From the NCBI GenBank assembly GCA_049999765.1, contig JBNGIQ010009429.1:438737-502736 (forward strand): a DNA stretch of 64,000 nt. The letters are read 5' to 3'. The stretch comes from Phaeoceros laevis. Taxonomy: Eukaryota; Anthocerotophyta; Anthocerotopsida; Notothyladales. Each line of letters opens with the position of its first letter. The stretch's first letter is position 1. This document shows, one piece after another, positions 37,202 to 47,282 of this stretch. The position numbers and the translations under genes were made by a program. Under the pieces are notes generated by a model that saw nothing but the letters and a program-made list of their open reading frames with translations, did no database searches and was not told where the DNA came from.

Positions 37202-37414
37202 ATGGAAACCCTAGGGACGAAGCTCTGTATCGCTTTGCGCACGGTGTCCCTCAAGCGCGAGGCAAGCAGGGTTTATGCATCTATTCGCATGCTGTCTCAC
37301 CTCTCGTGCGGGGCAGTGAGCTGTCGGATCAAAGCGCCTCATTTGCGGACTCTTACGCCCTACCTTGGTGAGCTGCCTGCGAAGAGTGTAGTGACCACCG
37401 CGGTTTCAGGTTAA
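37202..37414 (+). other. Possible upstream ORF in the U2AF65 leader
   Basis: A 70-codon frame (METLGTKLCIALRTV...) ends 38 bases before the U2AF65 start codon. It has no recognised domain. If the U2AF65 transcript begins upstream of 37,202, this would be an unusually long uORF; the transcription start cannot be placed from sequence. It could equally be a small separate gene or a chance frame. Confidence 0.25.
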
Positions 37415-37452
37415 TTGCACCTATCCAATCTCGCAAAGTCGCCCTGGTTCTG

Positions 37453-40400
37453 ATGGCTGGCCACGAGGAGGACGGTGGGCATTATGAGGACGGGGGCTCG
37501 CCCGCGCCCCGGATTGCCCACGGGGAATTCGGGTCTGCGCCAGGCTTCGAGCTGCACTCCGAGCGCGAAAATGGAGGTCGGGAGCGTGAGGTATGGCTTT
37601 GCAGATGAGTCGTGTGGTACTGATTCTGTATTCGTGGTGGATTCCCAGGATGCCTGTTGCTAGATTGCCTAGGGTTATGACACCGGTGCGCGATTCTGGT
37701 ATCTCCCAGTTGTGCTCTTTCAGGTCCCTTTTCCCCTTCGCAGTTTCGTGTCACCAGATTTAGGTCTTGATGTCTTGGCGGAGCATCGGATTCATGTGAG
37801 GCTGCATTCTTGTTGCATATGTCACGGTAGAAAGAATTGGTGGGGTGCTTGAAACTGAAAATGATGAAACTGAACTTGCAGTCTTGTGTTGGAGTGAGAG
37901 CCCTTGTTCTCTTCACACGTTTCCAGTTTTATGAGGATTGCACGATTGTGGCACCTGTCTTGCCATGTTCACTCTATAATTGTCTATTGTAAAAATCTGA
38001 TTTCAGCTTTTTTGTTTGTTGCCGTTGTTCCTTTTTGTATGTGCTTAGTTGTGAAGAAGAACGGTTAAGGAGCAGTGAGTATCAGAATATTGGTTTGGAG
38101 ACAGTGGTTTTGGAAGTGATTAAGATGCATCGAGTTCAAAAGAGTGTGGCAGTGTATATGGATTTCATGTTTCTCTCCAGTTAAAGGATTGGTATCTAGA
38201 ATCACTTGTAGATCAATTTTTTTTCAAGGGAGTAGGCTTGTTTCACTTCTCAGATACTTGGTTCCAAAAGAGACTGTCCATGGAAGGTGGCTGAGAGTCT
38301 GGGCTTGTTTCTCCTGCATATTTGTTCACTGACTTGTGACTCAATCAGCAGCGCTCCTCCCGGGAGCCGGATCGTGAAAGAGGAAAAAGCAGAGAAAAAG
38401 AACGTGAAAGGGGGGACAGAGACCGCAGGCACAGGGATGACAGAGATCGTGAAAGGGGGGACAGAGATAGGGATCGTGAACGTGGTGAAAGGCATAGAAG
38501 TCATGACCGTGAGAGGTAACTTCGCAGCATCATCACGAAAGTGCCTAGTTTCCTGTTCTTCGATTTGACCTTCTCCAGATTTCAGCTATCAGAGCTGATA
38601 CCAATCTACTCTTTCGCAGGCGAGGTCGAGATTATGACCGTGACAGAGATCGAAGGCATAGACACCGTTCACGGTCTCGTGAATATTCTCGGTCTCGGTC
38701 TCGTTCAAGGTCACCTTCACGCGATCGCAGGAGGTGCACTTACTCCCTTCCAAGTTTTTGGAGTTTGATGCCCTTAAGACTTTCTAGCCTCAGTGCAACG
38801 CAGGTAGAGACTAAAACAACAGATGGTGAATCTTGCAGTAAACGAACAAGTGGCTTTGACATGGCACCACCAGGTGCTGCAGTTGTTCCCGGGGCCACCA
38901 TGCCAGGTTTGTCCCAATTCTTATACTCTGCCAAGTTCTTCTGGTTGAGCTTTGAGCATTTAGTATAGATTGATTGGTCAATCACCTAAGATTCGGAATG
39001 GCACTGAGGAGACTGTTTGCTTGTTCGTTTGTCCTTTTCTGGTCTGTTGTTGTCTGTGGTTGTTTTGTATGCTTTGTGGGCGGAAGGCGTCAGGAGCCCC
39101 ATGGCCTTCTGTCCCCAACCACGAGCCTGCATCCAATGGCTTGTATGTACAACGAGGGAAACACATTAGTTGGTGGATCATTGATCTTTACCCAGCACTC
39201 CTTTCTATTTTAAGAGCATTAGTTTGTTTCCCAATCTGCAAGCAGGGATGCTCCCAACTGCAGCCATGAATCCCGGCAGCAATCTGTCACCTCTTGGTAA
39301 AACCTTGTCCTGTGCATCATGTTAACATCCAAATCAGTGGCCTTACCGTTGGCGGATGTTAATCTGTATCATTGAACTACAGGCCAGATACCAGGGATGT
39401 CTCAACAAATGGCTGGAGTTTTCCCAGGAATGTTCTCGTTTGGTGGTACACAGGTGATTTTCTACTAATATTTGGAATTAGAGAACTTGGTGAACATATT
39501 TCTGCTCTGTTAAACTGCTGTTTATCTGACTCACACTTGCTGTTCTTATCTTCATGTTCAGTTTGGAGGTCTTCCATCTATGCCTGCGCAGGCTATGACA
39601 CAGCAGGTGTGTTAGGTTTTGATGTTTTTGCTGTCAAATATTGATTGTGTTCCTCGGCTTGTGAAGTTTAAAATCTGTGTGACGGTGTATTGTTTTATGT
39701 GATGTCCAGGCAACAAGGCATGCCCGAAGGGTCTATGTGGGAGGTTTGCCTCCAATGGCAAATGAACAGGTTCCGTTTTACCCATACCTATTTCATATTC
39801 AGACTTCTGGTGGTTTTTGTTATGCTTTTTGAGGGTTTGCAGTTGCATGAACACTGTTCTGATATGTGATTTCTTTTGTAGACAATTGCCACTTTTTTCA
39901 GTCAGGTTATGGCTGCTGTTGGGGGAAACACTGCTGGACCAGGTATTTTCAGCTTCATGAAATTTGCGATATGCATGTTTGCAGTTTGCTCTGGACGATA
40001 TGTAACAGTTATTTTCCATTTGCAGGAGACGCTGTGGTAAATGTTTACATTAACCAAGAGAAAAAGTTTGCTTTTGTTGAGATGCGGACTGTGGAAGAAG
40101 CTAGCAATGCAATGGCCTTGGATGGAATCATTTTTGAGGTATGCTTAACATGTTGCTATCCCCTGTTCTTGCTTCAGGTTATAACTGATTCCAGAAGGTT
40201 AAAGCTTATTTGAGTTTTGGGTGTTTGAAGGGGGTGTCTGTGAGAGTAAGGAGGCCCAGTGACTATAATCCATCAATGGCTGCAACTCTTGGCCCTAGTC
40301 AACCCAGCCCTCACCTAAACCTTGCTGCCGTTGGACTGACTCCTGGGTATGTCCCTGCATCCTTATTATTACGATCATTGATTTGACAATGAAGTGACCA

Positions 40401-42520
40401 CTGCCTCTGACGTGGTTCCTGACTTTCTTTCAATTTTTTAAGCAGTGCTGCCGGCGGAGCTGATGGACCTGACAGAATATTTGTTGGAGGTTTGCCATAT
40501 TATTTAACTGAGGTACAAATCAAGGAGTTACTGGAATCTTTTGGGTAAGTTGCATTGTTTTGGCAATTTCTGTATCGTATTGTCCTTTCATTTTCCCAAC
40601 TATCTTTGTTTGAATATGGGATGAAGCTACCTAACCAGCAAAGGGGGAAGCCTGTCATAGTGAGCACCTTTCAGCTAATAATATGATGTGGGCAGGGACA
40701 TGATGGCTCATTATGGTTTCTTTCTGCTATGTAACAGGCCTTTGCGGGGGTTTGACCTTGTCAAGGATCGGGATACAGGCAACTCAAAAGGATATGGCTT
40801 TTGTGTATATCAGGTACAGTGAGTTGTAGTCATCCTGTGGACATTGTGGAATGGCTATGCATGGTTCTTTCAGAAGCTAATATATGATTGCATGCATCAC
40901 ATACACATGCTTGTAGTTGGCAGTTGGCAGATGTCATCTGTTTGCTGGCTGAAGCACTGTAATACGGCGGTTTCCTTCTACGGCAGCTCCTTAAACTGTG
41001 GTGTTGAAGTGAACAATTGCATGTTGTGACTTGACTGCACTGACCTGTATTTGGGGCGTGACCCAACTGCGAAAATATATGCAGGAGCCGTCCGTAACAG
41101 ATGTTGCCTGTGCTGCGCTTAATGGTTTGAAAATGGGTGATAAGACCTTAACAGTGCGTCGCGCGACAGCCAGGTGGGGTTATACTAAATCTTACTCCCT
41201 GTCTGCTTGTGATTTGCATGCTTAATGTGCAGGATCCTTCAGTTGTGGACATAGCCTGTGCAACGCTTAATGGCATGAAAATGGATGACAAGACTTTGAC
41301 AGTCCGCCGTGCCACTGCGAGGTTGGCATATGTCAACTTACACACGTGTATGCAAGTCATGGTCTGGGCTTAGTGGTTGGTGCAATTGTCTAACCTGCAG
41401 CTACCTCCACTCAGGCCGCAGCAGTCGGATTTGACCCAAAATGTTGTCATTGTCGGTGTACGCACCATTAGGTCATGTGTCCAGATGTCAGAGAGTAGAT
41501 GTGTAGATGCAGGAGCCACCCTGTCATTTGGTCACCCATCTTACTGAGTGTGGTTTGTCAAAGCTCGCTGATGTGTCCTCTGCTCTGCTGTTTATCTAAT
41601 ATTTTGTCTGACCACAACAAAACAAATATGCTGTCAGCAGTGGACAACCGAAGCCAGATCAAGCTAACGTATTAGCGCAAGCACAACAACAAATAGCGTT
41701 GCAGGTGATGCTATGTTGGCCTTTGTTCTGAAAATCCTATAAGTCTTTTTCTCTCGTGTGGTGTCTCTCGCAGTGGGCTGACATTGTCTTGCTTGTATTG
41801 TGCAGAAACTCGCCCTGCAAGCCAGTGGGGCAAATGCCCTACCTCTTGGGGGCCTATCTATGATGCCGGGAATGGCTGGAGGTTTAATGCCTGGCATGAT
41901 GCCTGGCATGGGCAATGGGCTATCCCCTGTCAGTGAACCAGCTACGAAAGTGGTTTGTTTGACTCAGGTACTACGCAATATCTGTATGTGTATTTTTCGA
42001 GCAGTTGTTTTGACATGTGCGTGTATAACTAGACGTGGCACTGCATTTTATCCGTAGGTTGTATCTGCTGATGAGTTGGGGGATGATGAGGAATACGACG
42101 AAATTCTTGAGGACATGCGGGAGGAGTGTGGCAAATATGGTACAGTGTCAATCTGCAGTTAGAATTGTCGTGCAAGTTTAGCTGTAGTTGTGTGTAAATG
42201 TGAATTGTGACGTTTTTCCTTTTGTCAGGCAACATTGTCAACTTGGCAATCCCACGGCCAAGGGCTGGGGAAGAAGTTCTTGGCGTTGGAAAGGTGAGAC
42301 TTCCTGCCCTCGGTTCGTTTCGTTTTGAATGTGGTGTTTTGGTGATGAACACACATCTGAGTGTTGGCAAAACTACATGCAGGTGTTCGTTGAGTACTCT
42401 GAGTTGCATGAAGCTGCCAAGGCCAGGAATATGCTCAACGGAAGGAAGTTCGGTGGTAATTCAGTAGTTGCCGTTTATTACTCTGAAGAGAGCTTTGCGC
42501 GAGGCGATTTTGGGGGATGA
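37453..42520 (+). CDS. U2AF65: Splicing factor U2AF large subunit (U2AF65)
   Basis: U2AF65 binds the polypyrimidine tract and recruits U2 snRNP to the branch point. About 20 short exons are readable. The start is MAGHEEDGGHYEDGG (ATG 37453). An RS domain follows at 38.35-38.73 kb (alternating Arg with Asp, Glu and Ser), then KRTSGFDMAPPGAA and a Met/Gly/Pro-rich linker at 39.2-39.6 kb. RRM1 (RRVYVGGLPPMANEQ, EKKFAFVEMRTVEEASNAM) lies at 39.7-40.15 kb. RRM2 (DRIFVGGLPYYLTEVQIKEL, KGYGFCVYQ) lies at 40.45-41.3 kb. SGQPKPDQANVLAQAQQQ and a PGM-rich spacer come next. The C-terminal UHM at 42.06-42.52 kb has DDEEYDEILEDMREECGKYG, VFVEYSELHEAAKARN and the end ARGDFGG. RRM2 contains two alternative copies of one 89-nt exon, listed separately. 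Intron 1, about 750 bp, is the longest. Confidence 0.95.
41085..41173 (+). repeat. U2AF65 RRM2 alternative exon, copy A (89 nt)
   Basis: Encodes EPSVTDVACAALNGLKMGDK and then TLTVRRATAR, the last helix and strand of RRM2. It follows the exon ending FCVYQ in phase 0 and leaves two bases (AG) for the next exon. Flanking signals are ...tatatgcag before and gtgggg after. It is separated from copy B by a 59-base intron (41174-41232). Confidence 0.9.
41233..41321 (+). repeat. U2AF65 RRM2 alternative exon, copy B (89 nt)
   Basis: Same length and phase as copy A, encoding DPSVVDIACATLNGMKMDDK and then TLTVRRATAR. It differs from copy A at seven of 30 residues: Glu/Asp, Thr/Val, Val/Ile, Ala/Thr, Leu/Met, Gly/Asp and one synonymous-region neighbour should be confirmed by alignment. 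Splice signals are ...gtgcag and gttggc. Either copy restores a normal RRM2. Splicing A directly to B gives an in-frame TAG eight codons into B. Confidence 0.9.
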
Positions 42521-43594
42521 GATAATAGAAACATTACCCGCCTGCCTGTGTCTCCTGTGTAACCTAACTCAAGCGATACTAGTCTACCTCCAAAAATTTT
42601 GAATGAAGCAGCACCATAAATTACAGGTGTTGTGCTACGGCCTCGGGACAAGCTTGTAGACTTGTAGATGTCCTTGGCCCTGTCAGGGTGTCACAACTCT
42701 CTCCACCGCTGCTCACGAGGTCCTCCATTCGAAAGGAGCCGAGCAGCCCACCAATGGGGTTGCTTTCTCGTCGCGTACAGTATGACAGCGTGTCGCTATC
42801 TCTCCGGGTACCAGAAACGATTGGGTGGCCGGTGACGGTCCAGTAGGTAGGCGCTGGCTGCCCAGGAGCAGTTGCGAGCTCCATTGCCCTAATTGTACGT
42901 GTACAAGCAAAAGCAAGCAAGCGGGTGTCGGGTACTGGTAGGTATCATCGCTGTAGAGACTTACATGTACTTGTATGCCTGCAAGGTCACATATTCTATG
43001 CCGGTGGAGCATGGACTCCACGACCTTGCCACTGCCCTGAGGGGCCGCTGTCCATGGAACCACACCCATGCGGTGTGTGGCCCTTTCGGGTGCCCTCGGT
43101 CAGTCCGCCACAGATTCCCCCAGGAGTCCCGAGTCATGTGAAATCGGCCCCTGCCCTGCCCTGCCGCCCTGCTTACACAGCAATCTTGACACTTCACCGT
43201 ATCATGTGACCTCGCAGCCGTGTGCCTGAACACATCAACAGGGCCGGCCGGCCTGCCCAGTTCCCACACCCGTATTGTTCGAATGAGTGAAAGGCAGACA
43301 GACATACCACGTCTGAACAGCTCTCCTGCCGGCGTGGCCCAGCGTTGGTGATCGATTTGAAGACAACTTCTCCTCTCCGGAACAGAGAACGGACCGGGAC
43401 TTGGAAGGGGACGGGTGCGGGACCTCCTTTGATGAAACCTTTACCTTTGCATGTACACCCGTGAGGATAAATTCCTGCACCTTCACCGCCACGTCCCGTC
43501 GACGTCCCCCTCCCTCCGTAATCCCAATCATCGAGTGCCTCCGGCATGGCCTGCCGGTGGAACTCCCAGGCGTCGACTGTCGTTGACACGAGGA
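42521..43594. other. Intergenic between U2AF65 and SWEET
   Basis: Contains the U2AF65 3' flank and the SWEET upstream region. Minus-strand frames up to 161 codons cross it (for example 43194-43679), but they show no domain and overlap the SWEET TATA box, so I do not call them. The sequence is moderately GC-rich, with no clear repeats apart from tagctagctagctag just downstream at about 43,707. Confidence 0.5.
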
Positions 43595-43601
43595 TATATA
43601 A
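43595..43601 (+). promoter_or_regulatory. TATA box of the SWEET gene
   Basis: TATATAA in the context gaggatatataaggccg. It lies 359 bases upstream of the SWEET start codon, implying a leader of about 330 bases if it is used. It is the clearest core promoter element noticed in the window. Confidence 0.55.
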
Positions 43602-43959
43602 GGCCGCCCTGCTTTTCGGCCATGATGAGCCCCAACACAGGAGCAGAGCAGCACAGCCCTGCTTCCTAGCTACCAACACTGCGCACGCTGCAGCAGCGTG
43701 ACGGTCTAGCTAGCTAGCTAGTTGCAGTTACTAGCCCGTGCCCGCAGATCTCCTTTTGCCGGCACCTGCATTCAAACTGCATGTGCATGTCGGCTTAGGT
43801 TCCTCAGGCTGGAGCTCGTGGCCAGTTGAGATCACTTACCGTCTCAACAGCGTAACATCCATAACACTAGTGCTGCGTCTTCAAGCTCGGCCGCGGGTGA
43901 ATTTCAAGTTTGCATACCGCGCACTGCCAGGCGGGTCTCTTCACAGCTGTTGTGGCAAC

Positions 43960-45467
43960 ATGGACTTCCTGACGATTCTCGGAATTTTAGGTGAGTCTGT
44001 GTAGCTGCCGCGTTCTTCCTTCACTCCGGATCCACTCCCACTTGCAGAGGCGCAATTCAGACAAGTTTCCTCATCAATTCATGCTCTTCTTATCAAATGA
44101 TTGCAACAGGAAACATGACGGCCATCGCTTTGTTCACGTCCCCGCTGTAAGTTGCGCAGCCTTCAACTTCCAGGCTTGTCGTCTTGAGTTCACCGTGCCT
44201 CCATCTGAGCAGAAAATCTTCAGGACTGCCAAATACGTGAAAGCTTAGTGACATACCTTGCTAGGAGAGGAGATTTTGCTTGCACAAATTTTTTTGCGCT
44301 CAAGTGATAGCACTGCCGTGATGACTGAGCTTTCGCAGGCCGACCTTCTGGAAAATCTACAAGCTGAAGTCGACGCAGGAGTTTTCGGGACTGCCTTACG
44401 TTGCCACGCTGCTCAATTGCATGCTCTGGTGCCTCTACGGCTTGCCTGTTGTCAAGTCCAACGGTCTCCTCATCATTACTATCAACGCCGCCGGATGCGT
44501 CTTGGAAGTCTTCTACATTTCTCTCTTCCTCACATACAGCGTGAAAAAAGAGAGGGTAAGCTTAAGCTGGCTAGCCTCCGGACGGATAGGCGCCAATGCG
44601 CATTCATGAGCTACTGGTCTTCACCGTTTCGGTCCTCACGCTGATCACCGTTTAACCCTATGCGAATCATATCTGTAGGTGAAGGTGCTCAAGATGCTGC
44701 TGGCAATCCTGGTTTTCTACACCATTCTGTGCTTGGTCATAATTTTGGCAACGCCCTTCCGCAGCCGTAAACTTGTCGTTGGTTTGTTATGCGTCATCTT
44801 CACCATCAGCATGTATACCTCACCGTTGTCTGTTATGGTAGGCCTGCAATTTATCTCGTGTGATTGCTGTGGAACATTCCTGAGGCGGTGCACGACTCCA
44901 TCTCCTGTCAAACACAAAAAAACCTTTCAACCTTTCAACTTGCTGACTCCATGTGCCTTGCAATTGCTTCCCAGAGAATGGTGATCCGAACAAGGAGCGT
45001 TGAATTCATGCCCTTCACCTTGTCCCTCTTCAACTTCCTCAACGGCTGCGTGTGGACAGGGTACGCATTTGTTGCAAAGGACATCTACATCGGGGTAAGT
45101 CTTTGTTCTCCGTCTTCCTGGAATAACGGTGTCTACTATCAGCAGTTCCTTGCTCACCTCGTCCATCCATGATCTGGCACTGCCTACTGTCCAGATTCCA
45201 AACGGTCTTGGGACCCTCTCCGGCGTCGTGCAGCTCTGCCTCTACGTGCTGTACCGCAAGGCCACGCCTTTGCCCAGCAGAGATGAGCTGGACACGCGCT
45301 CCTTGGACAAGGCCAAAACCAACGGTGCCGCATCTTACATCCAGATTGACAAGAGCACCAGCCAGAAGCAAGCGGAGCAGTTGCACAAGCATGAATCTAG
45401 CGGGCTGAAGCTGGTGTCCATCCCCACGAGCCCTCGTCGGGCCTCCCCAGGACCCAACAATGTCTGA
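43960..45467 (+). CDS. SWEET sugar transporter (MtN3 family)
   Basis: SWEETs are seven-helix uniporters moving sucrose or hexoses across the plasma or vacuolar membrane. The start ATG (43960) gives MDFLTILGILG. Exon 2 (from 44110) gives GNMTAIALFTSPL. The next exon gives PTFWKIYKLKSTQEFSGLPY and LLNCMLWCLYGLPVV, the first MtN3 triple-helix bundle with its conserved Pro and Trp. After VFYISLFLTYSVKKER comes a linker helix (VLKMLLAILVFYTILCLVII). The second MtN3 repeat follows: TISMYTSPLSVM, RTRSVEFMPFTLSLFNFLNG, CVWTGYAFVAKDIYIGIPNG and GVVQLCLYVLYRK. The hydrophilic tail of about 70 residues is Lys/Ser-rich and ends SPGPNNV. The family is certain; the sugar and the clade (I-IV) cannot be told by eye. 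Confidence 0.93.
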
Positions 45468-46257
45468 AGCCCTGCTCGAGTCGGACTTTGACCGTTTGCC
45501 TGCAAAATAAGGTTTACTGTAGTGAGAGTTACAAAACTGATTTCGCTCTATTAATTAGACCAGCCTGTACCACGCTAAACTGTAGTTCGAGAAATAGTGT
45601 ACAATAGCGTCCTCCATAAGGCATCAACACGATTGCCTCTGTACTGCTATCTACCGACTTGAGAACACCTTCACTCCTCTTGCAGCTGCTTGTGCCTGTC
45701 AGAGCAGTGACAGCTCCGTCAAAGCAGATTTTCACGAGAGGAATTTAGTGGTCACGTGGTAACAGTGGAATGTCTATTCAGAAACGGGGTACATGGAAGT
45801 TGATGTTGATAGCCAAGGGTTGTTGAACAATCATTTAGAAAGGCTTAACAAACTAAACGGTCCAGAAAGGGGGAGATGGCCCAAACATCGTGAAATCTGT
45901 CGTAGTGTGGTAGGCTTGATGATTCAGCGACTTCAGTCCACCAGCCTGGTACTTTCAACACATGTAGTCAAAAACCAACGGCAGATCTTCCTGAAATTTC
46001 CAAGTCTATACTACGAGGCATGCACGGTAGGCTCCTGATACGAGGGCAGAAAAATCGGTGACACAGAATGACGAAAGCTGTATAAAGGTGTATAAAGCTG
46101 TATAAGTTAAGCTCCTACGGCTACTAGTGAGCAAAAAATTAAAAAATTAAGCTCCTACACAATTCTAGTGTGCGGTCGGAAGCAGAACCATCCTTCTGGA
46201 GTGCAGAACAGAGGTCTGCTTTGACACAAGGAGTCAAACACAAAAAGCTTCTCACGT
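45468..46257. other. Convergent intergenic region
   Basis: This 790-bp stretch lies between the 3' ends of SWEET (plus) and the small membrane protein (minus). A direct repeat ttaagctcctac occurs twice near 46,107-46,160, with aaaaaattaaaaaattaa between. No gene is evident. Confidence 0.5.
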
Positions 46258-46998
46258 TCAGTCTTCATCGTCTCTCTTTGCTGTCCTGGCTCTCCTTTCT
46301 TTTACCTTAGCCCAGACCCAACGACCTATCATAAAGGCTGCCATGGCATAGACCTGCAGACACATTGTGTAACTTTTAGCCGTCCAGCACAGCAAGGTAA
46401 AAAGTGCTTGAACGCCATAACTAAACACATAGGAATCACCGAGCAACAAGGCCAATGTCCACATGCAACTTCCTGGTTGACAGCAAAGAAATTCAACAAA
46501 CCAGCACCAGCTTATGCCAACCATGAGAAAAGAAATTAGCACTTCAAAACCCTAGTTATGGACGAGCCACATCCTTAGCTCGAACTGAGCAGAAAGGAGT
46601 CAAGAACTGGCTCGGCAACGAACAACAAGCTTCACAGGTCCTTGCTCACTTCAAAAACAGAAAAAACATAGCAGTATCATGAAAGCAACGGTTAGCGGAC
46701 GCGTAGTGGATGCTCGCTGAGAGCTAGTCAGTGTGGCTAATACCTGCCACATTTTGCTGGAAGGAGAGTCATCACCATCATCCGTGGTAATCTCCAATTT
46801 CTGCTGCAGCTTCGGAACCGGCTTTGCGTAACGCACCACGCTGCGTCTCGCATCCTGGTTCCCCCCCTGAGCACCCTCCTTATTTTGGTCTCCGCTACTG
46901 TCCCTACTGTTTCCCCCTACCGCAGGGGTGGCGGGTGCCGCGGCATCCTCACTTTCCGATCCCCTTTGCTGAGAGCTGTTGCGATTAGAGAACCACAT
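46258..46998 (-). CDS. Small single-pass membrane protein, unknown function
   Basis: Two exons (46744-46998 and 46258-46353, phase 0) encode 116 residues. The first 60 residues are Ser/Gly/Gln-rich and acidic (MWFSNRNSSQQRGSESED...). The segment RSVVRYAKPVPKLQQKL is followed by an acidic patch (TTDDGDDSPSSKMWQ). Exon 2 gives VYAMAAFMIGRWVWAKVKER, a likely tail anchor with aromatic ends, then a basic/acidic tail (RRARTAKRDDED). I do not recognise the family. The compact join and the clean splice signals (GTATTA, CTGCAG) support a real gene. It is transcribed away from OST48 with only 284 bp between start codons, so the two probably share a promoter. Confidence 0.7.
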
Positions 46999-47282
46999 GT
47001 CTGTCGATGCGCGTCGGATTCAGCACACGATTCTTCCACTCTACAGCGTAAATGATCGTGTCGAGAGCGCTAGTCCAGTTCGAAAAAGATACTCCACGAC
47101 TTGCGATTCAAGCAACCTGGAAAGCACTCTCCCATCAAGCCCACTAAACTGGATTCGGGTTTACAGTTTGACTTAACCCAGTAGTTTGACTTAACCCAGT
47201 AAAGTGGTGCTTCAGGTCAATGTATGGGTGCACTTGGGTCTTCGGAACACTGCCCAGAGCACAAGACGTCTTGTGAAGAGAC

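Noticed and set aside
43194-43679. Minus-strand 161-codon open frame
   Set aside because: Covers the SWEET TATA box and promoter, has no recognisable domain and no conserved-looking segments.
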